The notes beneath the pieces were generated by a model. It made no database searches. It saw only the letters and a list, made by a program, of their open reading frames with translations, and had not been told where the DNA came from. A stretch of 64,000 nt of DNA from Dyadobacter sp. 676 (GTDB lineage: Bacteria; Bacteroidota; Bacteroidia; Cytophagales; Spirosomataceae). Shown one piece after another: positions 34,342 through 42,482 of this stretch. The DNA is taken from the NCBI RefSeq assembly GCF_040448675.1, contig NZ_CP159289.1:3311001-3375000 (forward strand), given 5' to 3'. Position 1 is the stretch's first letter. Every line of letters begins with the position of its first letter. The position numbers were made by a program, and so were the translations under genes.

Positions 34342-34770
34342 TCATTCTATGGATAAAGGGGATATGAAAATGCGTTCGAAAAACATAAACGGCTCGTTGG
34401 TTCGTCGGATCGTGGCTTTGATCTCGATGCCCACACGCTTGCGAACATAGTTATTGGTTTTTGTCAGCACCTCGAATTCCTCCATTTCAACCCTGATCCT
34501 GGCATTCGTGAGCCGGGGTTCATAAGTATTTACAGCGTCTTCGAGTGACTCCCGGATGAGGTCCTTCCATTTGATTTGGGATAAAACCGAAAAATCATGG
34601 TCCCAGAGCGCACAGCCATAGCGACTGTCGAAGCGGTTTTCATCGAAATGGGTCACCATTAAAAGGTACAAATGCTGATGGATCGCCTCTCTGTCGGGAC
34701 ATTTCGGGTGCGGCAGGCCGGCTACGATCCGGTCGAGCGAGAGAGGTAGCGAATAGTTTTGATCTTCCAT
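34342..34770 (-). CDS. tssE: T6SS baseplate protein TssE, gp25-like
   Basis: 142 residues. The gp25-like (GPW_gp25) core: NRFDSRYGCALWDHDFSVLSQIKWKDLIRESLEDAVNTYEPRL (given in parts: RYGCALWDHD, KDLIRESLEDAV, YEPRLTNARIRV). TssE joins the sheath to the baseplate. First gene of the tssE-F-G run; divergent from tssN with a 78-bp gap that contains the tssN promoter. Confidence 0.88.
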   Translation of the reverse strand: MEDQNYSLPLSLDRIVAGLPHPKCPDREAIHQHLYLLMVTHFDENRFDSRYGCALWDHDFSVLSQIKWKDLIRESLEDAVNTYEPRLTNARIRVEMEEFEVLTKTNNYVRKRVGIEIKATIRRTNEPFMFFERIFISPLSIE

Positions 34771-34791
34771 CCGGCGTTTAATAAATTGTGG

Positions 34792-34821
34792 TTGTATTAA
34801 TTAAAGTCTGCCTTATTTTTG
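34792..34821 (+). promoter_or_regulatory. Bacteroidota promoter for tssN
   Basis: TTG (34792-34794), 19-bp spacer, TATTTTTG (34814-34821): a full consensus promoter, 28 bp before the tssN start. Shows that tssN has its own promoter, apart from the main operon. Confidence 0.75.
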
Positions 34822-34848
34822 TCTGGTCACCAACTTTAAAGCGCCCCG

Positions 34849-35617
34849 ATGAACCTGCCGTTTGTAAAAACTGTCGCGCAACGTCTTCAACTATTGTATG
34901 CGGTTGTGCTGATAGCCTTGCTTATACTGGTAGGGGCACTGGGATTCTGGATCATCGATTATCGTGACGCTTATCCTATGGCGATGGCGTGTTTTCTGGT
35001 CTTCGGTGTCCTTCATGTGTATTTGTTATCCCAATGGTTCAGGAGCTTGTTCGAAAACCGTTCGGCGCGGGCAATCGGTTTTACATTGCTGATCACGCTT
35101 TTTGCGGGGCTCCTGGTTATTTTTCTTTACCATAAATTCGCCCGGGAGCTTTCCAAGGGTGTGGGTATGGCCACAGCGCTCGTAGGTTTCCTTTTCCCTG
35201 TTTTCGTTGCCCGGGTTTATCAGAACTACCTCGAAATTCCACTTAAAGAATTCAAAAAGTGGTACTATCCCGTTGGACAGCCGCTGCCGGACATGGACCT
35301 GCTCGACCTGTCGCGTGTGCTGGTAATCCAGTTCGAGTTTACCAAAAAAAGCGGACGAAGCCGCATTTACGAACTTCCGTGCCAAAGCGCCGCATTCCAT
35401 GCTCTTCGGAGAGCTGTTTTTTATCTTCCTGAACGACTACAACGACCGCAATCCGGGAAGTCCTGTCGAATACCTCTCGCCCGACGGCGTTCCTTACGGA
35501 TGGTTGTTTTACAAAAAACAGCCCTGGTATAAGCGCCGCGTTTACGTGGATCCCGACCTTACATTTCAGGCCAACCACATCGTCGATAATGAGACGATCG
35601 TGGCGGTGCGTGCGTAG
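34849..35617 (+). CDS. tssN: T6SS subtype iii membrane protein TssN (frameshifted as read)
   Basis: Four predicted membrane helices (about residues 15-35, 42-62, 77-97, 105-125) followed by a soluble domain: KEFKKWYYPVGQPLPDMD, VIQFEFTKKADEAAFTNF, RAKAPHSMLFGELFFIFL, NDYNDRNPGSPVEYLS and, last, QANHIVDNETIVAVRA. This is the TssN family of subtype iii systems. A run of seven A (35344-35350) breaks the frame after FEFTKK; one fewer A gives a continuous 255-residue protein ending at 35617. Opposite strand to every other T6SS gene here, with its own promoter; convergent with tssD. Thought to be part of the envelope complex that replaces TssJLM. Confidence 0.85.
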
Positions 35618-35622
35618 TTGCT

Positions 35623-35666
35623 TGTCAGCCCGGGCCGAAGCGGCGCCCGCTTTGCTCAGGCTGACA
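35623..35666. terminator. Bidirectional terminator between tssN and tssD
   Basis: Nested stems: TGTCAGCC (35623-35630) / GGCTGACA (35659-35666), inside it CGGGC / GCCCG. It lies in the 54-bp gap between convergent stop codons; no strong T run. Confidence 0.5.
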
Positions 35667-35671
35667 GTTTG

Positions 35672-36088
35672 TTACCACCGGTTGGTGTGCGGGGTGCCAA
35701 AAAGCTTGATTTCCCGAGCCGAGAGCGTCAGGCTCGTCGTCATTGGCATTGAACCCGTTTCCACAAAACTTTCGCTGTACTGCACGCAATACACATCGGC
35801 CAGTTCGAGCTCCTTCTGGGTTTGCTCCTCGTCCACATTTTTGAACGTGATCTTCGCCGACGATTTCTTACCGTCCGGGTCCACCATCCATTCCCACAGG
35901 CTCTTGCTGTCGCTGGCATTGGAGGAATCGACCTGTATGAAAACGGTTCCTCCGTACACTTTGGAAGACACGCGTCCTTTATCGTCAGTGGATTGGGACA
36001 AAGCGTAGCTGCACGAGATCACGGCAATGCCGTCGCCGGACGGGCCGCCATCCCAGGTGAAATAAGCGTCAAAACTTGAAGCTGGCAT
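35672..36088 (-). CDS. tssD: T6SS tube protein TssD (Hcp)
   Basis: 138 residues of a beta-barrel Hcp fold, in the Bacteroidota TssD form: AVISCSYALSQSTDDKGRVS, KVYGGTVFIQVDSS, LWEWMVDP, and SFVETGSMPMTTSLTLSAREIKL. This is the best match of the three Hcp-like genes here to the canonical inner-tube subunit. Hexameric rings stack into the tube and can carry small effectors. Last gene of the main leftward run, 48 bp downstream of vgrG. A stem follows the stop codon. Confidence 0.92.
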   Translation of the reverse strand: MPASSFDAYFTWDGGPSGDGIAVISCSYALSQSTDDKGRVSSKVYGGTVFIQVDSSNASDSKSLWEWMVDPDGKKSSAKITFKNVDEEQTQKELELADVYCVQYSESFVETGSMPMTTSLTLSAREIKLFGTPHTNRW

Positions 36089-36135
36089 AGTTGTAAGTGT
36101 TTAAAAGTGAATGAATTGATTATGGATATATTGAC

Positions 36136-37974
36136 TTAATTGAGCATAATGGGATTGCCCTGTACGACGGCCGGGCCACTGGCTTTCAGCTCGGCCAGGG
36201 CGTCGGCTTCGAGGTTCAGCTGAGCACCCTTGATTTTCGCACCGGCCGTGCCTTCGGCCTGAAATTCGGCGGTAGCTTTGATTTTGGTGTCGGTACCGCT
36301 TTCCACCTCAATACCTTGTTTGGCTTTCAATGAAATGTCATTGGCACTCAATGCGAACTCCCCGCCCGCACTGACGGAAATGTCCCCCGTGGCTTCTATC
36401 GTCACCTGTTTCGATTTGACTTCCAGTTGACCGTTTTCGACGTGCAATGTGATCTTGCCGTCGTCCTTGAATGCGAATTCCAGGAACGTGTCGGTTTTGT
36501 TCCGGTTACTGATCTGGATTTTGGGATCACCCTCCTCGTCTACGAAAATCACCATGTTTCCCGAGCGCGTAGCGATTACCTTCAAATCGTTATTTTCGGG
36601 CGAGTAGTTGATATCTTCCCCGGATTTCGGATACAGGCAGGTCAATACAAACGAATTTTCCGCCAGATTGCCTTCGTAGCCGACCATCACCATCGCCCCG
36701 ACTTCCGGAATGAAATTGACGCCACGGCCCGTGGCATTGTGTATGGTTCCCACGCGTACCCACACCGACTCCTGGTCCTGCTGCCGGCTCTGGCCCCAGA
36801 AGAACCTCACACGTACGCGTCCGAGGCCTTCGGGGTCATCGTTGTCAATCACCTCCGCCTGCTCGGTTTCTCCCGGCGGATTGCGCACATAAGGATTATT
36901 GGGCGGATGCTGCGCCGACTCGGGCACCGCATTGAATGTGTTCCGGTAACTTCCGGCCGTATTGACCTCATGACGGATGTGCACGACGCGGTATTTGCCG
37001 AAATTCTCCTCATAAGCCTCGCCGCGTTCATTCAGCCGCTGCCCCTTCACGGCCAGCACCGTGCCGACGCTCATGGTAGGCGTTTCTCCGGAGCCCTTAA
37101 AATCGACCATCGAAGCTACCCTCGCCGATCGTTCCATTTTCGTCAGTTCATCGATCTCGCTTTGGCCGCCTACCAGCTCGGGAGAAGGCAGGAGGGAGGC
37201 CTGGGCAAAAAGGCTGTCGGACTGCTCCAATGCAAACTCGCTGAGAGACGTGAGCCCGTCCACATTCTGCGACGACGATTGGCCGTCGAATGTCTCGGGA
37301 ATCGTGTAATTATATCCCTCGAAAGTGAATGCGGCCGGTTGCAGTTTTAATGCGACATCGAAGTTCTGCAACCCGTTTACCAGGAAATCAACTTCCTGAG
37401 CGGTGTTGTTGCCCAGTACCAGTTCACGGCCGTTGTAGTAGAACCATTCGCAGCAGCGGTCGGCTACACGGCAGAGGAATTTGTAATTACTTTCGTTGTA
37501 TTGGATAAATGGGACATGCCTTCCGCCATTTTCCGGGTTTAACTGCTTTCGGAGCAGGTTCTGTGGGTACGGTTGCAATACGGTATCGAAAATGCCCTGA
37601 ACCGTCCCGCGGAGAAACGACCGGCGTTGTACCGAGTCTTCCAGAACGATCGTCGGACTGTACCCTTTCAACGCAAAGGCGCTGCTCATGTCGCTGAGGC
37701 TCCGCAACCGGATTTCCGTTACAATGCCCTGGAAAACGAAGTCGAATGAATCCGATCCGAGCCTAGGACTGAATGAAAATGTGATTTTCTTTCCCATTAC
37801 GGCCCGGTGCGAGCGGTTGAAGAAATGCTCGCCTTCGTCTTCCAGCTGGTCGAATGGGACCAGCAGCTCGAACCAATGGTGTGCAAACAGATCCTGCTCG
37901 ATCACCAGCCCGAGGTGCCGCGTAATTTCGATACCCCCTTCGATTTCAATGTCCGTGTTAACCTGCCGTGCCAT
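36136..37974 (-). CDS. tssI: T6SS spike protein VgrG (TssI)
   Basis: 612 residues. The gp27-like base (about 1-330) includes FLRGTVQGIFDTVLQPYPQN, YNESNYKFLCRVADRCCEWFYYNG, and the gp5-like OB domain (about 365-440) with VIDNDDPEGLGRVRVRFFWG. After it comes a beta-helix needle: repeats such as GNMVIFVDEEGDPKIQISN and a run of short strand repeats to the end (GAQLNLEADALAELKASG). No enzymatic extension after the needle, so effectors must bind via PAAR or be carried otherwise. Its start codon directly abuts the stop of the Hcp-like paralog at 37975. Confidence 0.93.
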   Translation of the reverse strand: MARQVNTDIEIEGGIEITRHLGLVIEQDLFAHHWFELLVPFDQLEDEGEHFFNRSHRAVMGKKITFSFSPRLGSDSFDFVFQGIVTEIRLRSLSDMSSAFALKGYSPTIVLEDSVQRRSFLRGTVQGIFDTVLQPYPQNLLRKQLNPENGGRHVPFIQYNESNYKFLCRVADRCCEWFYYNGRELVLGNNTAQEVDFLVNGLQNFDVALKLQPAAFTFEGYNYTIPETFDGQSSSQNVDGLTSLSEFALEQSDSLFAQASLLPSPELVGGQSEIDELTKMERSARVASMVDFKGSGETPTMSVGTVLAVKGQRLNERGEAYEENFGKYRVVHIRHEVNTAGSYRNTFNAVPESAQHPPNNPYVRNPPGETEQAEVIDNDDPEGLGRVRVRFFWGQSRQQDQESVWVRVGTIHNATGRGVNFIPEVGAMVMVGYEGNLAENSFVLTCLYPKSGEDINYSPENNDLKVIATRSGNMVIFVDEEGDPKIQISNRNKTDTFLEFAFKDDGKITLHVENGQLEVKSKQVTIEATGDISVSAGGEFALSANDISLKAKQGIEVESGTDTKIKATAEFQAEGTAGAKIKGAQLNLEADALAELKASGPAVVQGNPIMLN

Positions 37975-38475
37975 TTAGCTGCTTATTTCAACCTGTCCGA
38001 TTTTCATTTTCCCCGGTAAAATCACCAGTTCGTAAACCAGTGCGACGCTGTTATCGCGCAGGAAATAATCCTTTCCCCGGTGTTGTGGTAAATAATTTTT
38101 CGTGTCGGGTACATGCGCCAGCCTGTGTCCCCGGATGGTCGATTCCTTTGCCCGGAACGACTCCCTGAACCCGACGCAGTAGGCCTCTTCGAACTCCATT
38201 TTCCGCAGGATTTGCGAGTCATTATCGTATTTGAATTCGACCTGCCCGCTCAGTTGCCGGTCATTTTTGAACGCCCAGTCGTAAAGCAGTGCGAAATCGT
38301 CGTTTTGCGTCGGCGCGATCGTCATGCGGATCAGCCGGGCTTTGGGCGAATCCGTGGGACTGCCGCGCTCGTCGGCATTCCGGTTGCAGCCATATGCCAT
38401 TTTCCTGACTTTGAACTCTTTTCCGTCGAGCGTCAGATGTGCCTCTACGCCTATGGTAGCGTCCTGATCCGCCAT
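37975..38475 (-). CDS. Divergent TssD/Hcp-like paralog, long form
   Basis: 166 residues. Weakly Hcp-like: EAHLTLDGKEFKVRKMAYGCNRNADERG resembles the start and the SYxLxQxTDxxGR position of TssD, and QLSGQVEFKYDNDSQILRKMEFEEAYCVGFRESF aligns with the central Hcp segment. The last 55 residues (IRGHRLAHVPDTKNYLPQ ...) are extra. Three bp after the next paralog and directly abutting vgrG, so it is co-transcribed with the spike. Probably a specialised tube element, an adaptor at the tube-spike junction, or a carrier; this is inference. Confidence 0.7.
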   Translation of the reverse strand: MADQDATIGVEAHLTLDGKEFKVRKMAYGCNRNADERGSPTDSPKARLIRMTIAPTQNDDFALLYDWAFKNDRQLSGQVEFKYDNDSQILRKMEFEEAYCVGFRESFRAKESTIRGHRLAHVPDTKNYLPQHRGKDYFLRDNSVALVYELVILPGKMKIGQVEISS

Positions 38476-38478
38476 CGT

Positions 38479-38886
38479 CTAGAAGTTTTCCAGTTTCGCT
38501 TCGTTGATTTCCACATTGCCGGCGGTCACAGTAATGCAGGTGATGAAATTTTGCAACCTGCCAGCGAGTGCCTTGTCGAGGTCGTCGGTACCGTCGTCAA
38601 ACATTTCTATGAATTCAATACAAACCGCGTCCTTGAAACTCAGCGTCTTGAAAGAGCCGGTTTCACCAAATTGTTCCACCGTGAGATCGTATTTCTGAGA
38701 AGGCTTGTTGGCCCATTCGACCAAAAAATCATCGAGGACCATTTCCAGCTCCATGTACAAATGCGCCCATTGAATAGGCGACGTGATGGACATGGCGTCA
38801 TCCACAGTCTGATGCAACTCAAACTCCATGAACATGACGCTGTACTCATGTTCGCCGTCGATTTTTACGTTCGTGCTGAATGGCAT
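38479..38886 (-). CDS. Divergent TssD/Hcp-like paralog, short form
   Basis: 135 residues: STNVKIDGEHEYSVMFMEFELHQTVDDAMS matches the N-terminal TssD strand pattern (LxVDGxEYxVLxCxYxLxQxTD), and GSFKTLSFKDAVCIEFIEMF and ITCITVTAGNVEINEAKLENF match the conserved TssD middle and last strand. It is more diverged than the gene at 35672. The three Hcp-like genes lie around vgrG in the order short, long, vgrG, canonical. Gap to tssC is 166 bp and filled with a repeat tract. Confidence 0.75.
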   Translation of the reverse strand: MPFSTNVKIDGEHEYSVMFMEFELHQTVDDAMSITSPIQWAHLYMELEMVLDDFLVEWANKPSQKYDLTVEQFGETGSFKTLSFKDAVCIEFIEMFDDGTDDLDKALAGRLQNFITCITVTAGNVEINEAKLENF

Positions 38887-38904
38887 GGTGTTGAACGGGG
38901 GCGT

Positions 38905-39050
38905 TTTTAATGAGTGAATGAGTCAATGAATGAATTGAATTTTGAATGACCGAATGATTGAATGACCGAATGTTTTTTTTTTGTTTAATAGTGATTGAAA
39001 ATCTGGAAGTTATCCAACCGGAGGTATTCACTCATTCACTCATTCAACAT
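38905..39050. repeat. GAATGA-type repeats between tssD paralog and tssC
   Basis: A 16-bp unit TTGAATGACCGAATGA is present twice in tandem (38942-38957 and 38958-38973, last base differs). It is flanked by other (T)GAATGA words, a run of nine or ten T, and, at the tssC side, the 8-bp unit CACTCATT in tandem (39027-39047). Confidence 0.7.
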
Positions 39051-39052
39051 TA

Positions 39053-40420
39053 CTATTGCTGAGCATACTCCGCCGCCCAGGCTGCTGCGTCCAGATCGTC
39101 GCCTTTCTGGCCGGTGAGGGCGATCATGAAGTTTTTGGCGGGGAAATAAGGTACCATGTGGATGTCGAGGTAAACTTTGTCCTTCTGGTCTTTGTCCTGC
39201 TCGAAACGCATCACACTAAACTTCTCGATGAGCTTGCCGGGGCCGGTTACGCTGTCGAGAAACTTGATGATCTGCTTTTTCAGGTCGTTCTTGGTGTTGT
39301 AGTCGAAGTTTTCGAATGCCCGGCGGTTCAGGAAGTCGATCAGCACTTTCGTGATATAGTCGAAAACACGGACTACCGAATAGGTCTGCAAACCAACATT
39401 GTCGCCATTGAACAACGTTTTGGCCGAGAATGCCATTACCTTATTGTATTCGTTTACCATCGGGATTAGTCCCATTTTTTCCAGATCGGCGATCTCCGAT
39501 TTCTTGAGAGGAAAACGCACGCCGTCGACTTCGCTGAGCGTTCCGTGTTTTTTACCAGCCGCTACCTGCGACATCAATGTTTTGTACACATTACCTGCCA
39601 ACGCGGTCGATGGCGGAATGTAAAGGTCGTCTTCCTCGCCCAGGTCGTCGTGTTTCGCACGGCCTACCAGCCAGTTGCAGGTCATCATCACGTTCGACAA
39701 ATGCGCCGCGCCTCCGGTGAGGTTAGCCGATTCGAAAAGCTCCATTACGTCCTCGGGTGCATCCAGGTGCATGAAATCGGTCACGAGCATCACCTTGTTC
39801 TTATGTGCCATTTTCGCCCATTTGTCTACTACTTTTCCCGAGCCGAGGTAACCCGGCACATTCAGGATGGAGTAGTTTTCGCGGAGGTCGAGGCGATCAT
39901 ATTTCGAGGCAAGCTCCTCGCCGACGGCGTCGATGAACGTGGTAACGTCCAGGTCCTGTAACTGGTCCGGCGCCGCATTCAGAAAAGTGACGTTTTTGAC
40001 TTTGTCCTGCTCCGTATTTTTGAAGAACATCGCCACCGAGCGGTACGATTGTTCCAGCGGGCGAATCTGCTCGACAGCTTTCCCAAGGTTTTCTTTCAGC
40101 AGTTCAAATGCGGAATCCGCTTGTTTCTGGCCTAGTTCGATCATTTCAGGCACCGTATCGGCACTGCCGAGCAGTTCCGACCATAGTTCCAGCCGCTTTT
40201 TCAGCTGCTGCCGTTCCTTCTTTTTGTCGGCTTCGGTGAGAAAGATCTTTTTCCGGGCCTTTTTTTCCGGATTAATGTTCGCAGCGCCCTCGATGATCGT
40301 TTCTACAAGGTCGTAGCTGCCATATTTCGCCAGAAGCGGCAAGCCGGTTTCCAGCGGAACCGCCACCCGCTCGCGGAGCGCCGGTGTGGCGCCGTTGGAT
40401 GTTTTTGTATCGATTGACAT
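39053..40420 (-). CDS. tssC: T6SS sheath large subunit TssC
   Basis: 455 residues from the Met at 40420 (MSIDTKTSNGATPALRERVA). An in-frame Met at 40576 would add 52 residues of translated GAATGA repeats and is rejected. Sheath signatures: VTFLNAAPDQLQDLDVTTFIDAVGEEL-type N-domain, KWAKMAHKNKVMLVTDFMHLD, NVMMTCNWLVGRAKHDD, LPMVNEYNKVMAFSAKTLFNGDN-like and the C-terminal DLKKQIIKFLDSVTGPGKLIEKF. With TssB it builds the contractile sheath around the TssD tube in the cytoplasm. A repeat-rich gap separates it from tssB. Confidence 0.92.
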   Translation of the reverse strand: MSIDTKTSNGATPALRERVAVPLETGLPLLAKYGSYDLVETIIEGAANINPEKKARKKIFLTEADKKKERQQLKKRLELWSELLGSADTVPEMIELGQKQADSAFELLKENLGKAVEQIRPLEQSYRSVAMFFKNTEQDKVKNVTFLNAAPDQLQDLDVTTFIDAVGEELASKYDRLDLRENYSILNVPGYLGSGKVVDKWAKMAHKNKVMLVTDFMHLDAPEDVMELFESANLTGGAAHLSNVMMTCNWLVGRAKHDDLGEEDDLYIPPSTALAGNVYKTLMSQVAAGKKHGTLSEVDGVRFPLKKSEIADLEKMGLIPMVNEYNKVMAFSAKTLFNGDNVGLQTYSVVRVFDYITKVLIDFLNRRAFENFDYNTKNDLKKQIIKFLDSVTGPGKLIEKFSVMRFEQDKDQKDKVYLDIHMVPYFPAKNFMIALTGQKGDDLDAAAWAAEYAQQ

Positions 40421-40423
40421 GGG

Positions 40424-40603
40424 TAATGATTGAATGACTGAGTGAATGATTGAATAACTGAATGATCCGCCGTAGAACGGTAAATGACTGATTTGACCGG
40501 ATGTTAAATGATCTGCCGTGGAACAGCGAATGAGTCGATGAGTGAATTCCGAATGAGTGAGTGACTGGGGAGTCATTCACTCATTTAAAACTCACTTATT
40601 CCT
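40424..40603. repeat. GAATGA-type repeats between tssB and tssC
   Basis: Degenerate (T)GAATGA words throughout. A longer unit of about 32 bp (AATGATCnGCCGT ... AATGA) occurs at 40461-40492 and again, with substitutions, at 40507-40539. A hairpin AGTGAGTGACT (40556-40566) / AGTCATTCACT (40571-40581) lies 23 bp past the tssB stop, without a T run. Confidence 0.7.
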
Positions 40604-41053
40604 CTACCCCGCTTCCTCCAACTCGCTGATCAGCGTCTGGAATATGCCTAGCAATGCGGCTTTGGCTTCGGGTTTTTCGAGGGCGGCTTTCAGTATTTTA
40701 TTCACTTTGAGGTGCCTGACTACCTGTTGATAAGCTTCGTTGCGAGCGTCGAGGTCTTGCAGGAATGCGCTTTGGGCGATGATTCCTTTCTTGCCAAAAT
40801 CGCCGAGATTCCGGAACCGCAGGTTTTCATTGATGAAGCTGCCGTCGGACGTGATAAATTCCACTTCCGCTTCGGGCTGGTAATGCGCGAAAACTTCTTC
40901 GGTAGTTTTGAGGTCGTAAACCATCTCGGGCCGGGGCGGCGGGTCCCCGGTTAGTTGCGCGGCAAAAAGGGTGCGGTTTTGGGGAATATCAGCAATCCCT
41001 TCACCGGACTGGTCAATTTTGCGTTCGTTACCGCCTATTCCGTAGTTGAACAT
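40604..41053 (-). CDS. tssB: T6SS sheath small subunit TssB
   Basis: 149 residues. Bacteroidota-type TssB: FNYGIGGNERKID at the start, then IPQNRTLFAAQLTGD, RPEMVYDLKTTEEVFAHYQP, INENLRFRNLGDFGKKGI, and the final helix KAALLGIFQTLISELEEA. Partner of TssC. Between PAAR (29 bp upstream) and the repeat tract before tssC. Confidence 0.93.
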   Translation of the reverse strand: MFNYGIGGNERKIDQSGEGIADIPQNRTLFAAQLTGDPPPRPEMVYDLKTTEEVFAHYQPEAEVEFITSDGSFINENLRFRNLGDFGKKGIIAQSAFLQDLDARNEAYQQVVRHLKVNKILKAALEKPEAKAALLGIFQTLISELEEAG

Positions 41054-41082
41054 GGTTGTATGTGATTAGGTAAATACTGTTG

Positions 41083-41383
41083 TTAACCGATTAAAACTGT
41101 TGGGCAACCCGCTACAATGCTGCCCCCCGTGGGCCGTCGGGTCGCCGAGGCGCGCTGCCGGTTTTCCACAGATGAGTACGGACGTCGAACCGGCCACGAC
41201 CGAGTCGGGAGGACCGGTGCATACGCACATATCGCCGACACAAGCGGCCGGCTGCCCGCCTATGAGCACAGTCGGGGTGCCTGGGGGCAGCATGGGTCCG
41301 CCTACGTGAGGTACCGGAGGCGTTCCTGGGGTAGCCATCGGGCAGACGTGCATATCACCTACTCTTGCTGCGGGTTGAGACAT
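41083..41383 (-). CDS. PAAR-domain spike tip protein (frameshifted as read)
   Basis: Short stand-alone PAAR: GDMHVCPMATPGTPPVPHVGG, then PGTPTVLIGGQPAACVGDMCVCTGPPDSV and KPAARLGDPTAHGG. As read, a run of six C (41123-41128) shifts the frame and the last 22 residues are not PAAR-like; one fewer C gives AHGGSIVAGCPTVLIG followed by a stop at 41083, the standard PAAR ending with its conserved Cys. 99 residues. It sharpens the VgrG needle and can hold effectors. Zinc binding by the His and Cys residues is known for the family. Confidence 0.9.
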
Positions 41384-41460
41384 GGTTTATTGAGTTATCG
41401 GCGGTCGGCTTTTGGCCATCGGCCTGACATCGATATTGAGATTTGTCTAAGCGTATTCAG

Positions 41461-42478
41461 CTATTTTGACAGCTGCTTCGCCCGCTTGAAATCGAAAAGC
41501 GAGGTGAGCGAGACACCGATCCCCACCGCCGCCGCACCTACCGAGATATAAATGCCCGGTTTTGCGTAGCTGGTAAGCCCTTCGGGGTTATCGATCCGTT
41601 TCTTGTAATCCTTGTAATCCTTATTGAGCATGCTGTAAGTCACCGCCCCGAATGCCAGTGCGGCCACACCCGCCCCGAGTTTAATAGCCCCCCCATTTGC
41701 GGGCATTCGCTGCGGCGGCGGCGTTGGGTTTGTTGAGCTCCTTAAAAACACGCTCTCCTTCTTTGGCGTCTTCGGGCGATGCCACCGGCTTGCGGTCGGA
41801 GGCCTGGCTTACAACCGGGTCTTTTCTGCGTTGCAGGGAGTCATAGGTCGCGGACGGTTTCGGCGTTACCGGGACCGATTTTGCGTTTTCGGCGGAGTTA
41901 AATGCGACGCGCGTCAGAAACACGATCCAGTCGTTGCCCGATTTGTCGGCACGGAGTTCCGCTACGCGGGCAATAGGCTGGTAGGCGGTGTTGTCCTTAT
42001 TGCTTTTCCCTTTGAAATGCTGGGTATAAAAAACCTTTACGAAAGGATATTTATCGACTTTCACGTCCGAAACCACCAGGTTGGTGAATTCAATGGTATT
42101 GGTTTCCGATTTGGTATAAAAAAGGTCGAAGTTGCTCAGGTACTTTTCGACCGGTGTATCGAGTCCGGGCGCGGCGGCATTATGCTTCGGGTCCACGTCG
42201 TCCTCCACGATCACGCCGTCATTGATGAAGATCTGGTCGTTGCTCGGCATATAGCTGTTCATCATCAGGTACCGGCGCTCGTAGTTGCTTAGATCTTCAT
42301 TGGCAATGGCATTGAGCAGATCGTTCAGTCCCTTGACCTTCTCGCGTGCGAGTACGCGTATTTCGTCGGCGTCCCTGCGTGTGAGCACCTGCGCGCGGGC
42401 CTGCAAAACGGATGACATTACGCCCAATAACAGCAAGGCAATGCGCCATTCGAAACTGTTTTTCATTCCCGTTGTCAT
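41461..42478 (-). CDS. Unknown exported protein of the T6SS locus with C-terminal helices (frameshifted as read)
   Basis: 338 residues when a run of seven C (41688-41694) is read as six. Signal peptide (about 5-30, ending ARAQ), a periplasmic domain (about 30-195) containing VEKYLSNFDLFYTK, NLVVSDVKVDKYPFVKVFYTQHFKG, a proline/serine linker, then RKWGAIKLGAGVAALAFGAV, a hydrophobic segment, and a second one near residues 300-325 (ISVGAAAVGIGVSLTSLF). I do not recognise a family. Its periplasmic part shares a general pattern with the product of 43788-44909. Second in a tight run: 4 bp after the OmpA-domain gene, 77 bp before PAAR. As read, it ends at 41681 (265 residues). Confidence 0.7.
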
Positions 42479-42482
42479 GTTT

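Noticed and set aside
34849..35617. Programmed ribosomal frameshift in tssN
   Set aside because: Seven A is a possible slippery run, but there is no clear downstream stimulator and the same +1 sign occurs in six other runs without one.
36427..37350. 307-residue open frame opposite vgrG
   Set aside because: Antisense shadow; VgrG is unambiguous.
38905..39050. Repeat tract as a CRISPR array
   Set aside because: Units are too short, degenerate and lack unique spacers; no cas genes are nearby.
40421..40576. N-terminal extension of TssC
   Set aside because: It translates the GAATGA repeat tract; conserved TssC begins at the Met of 40420.
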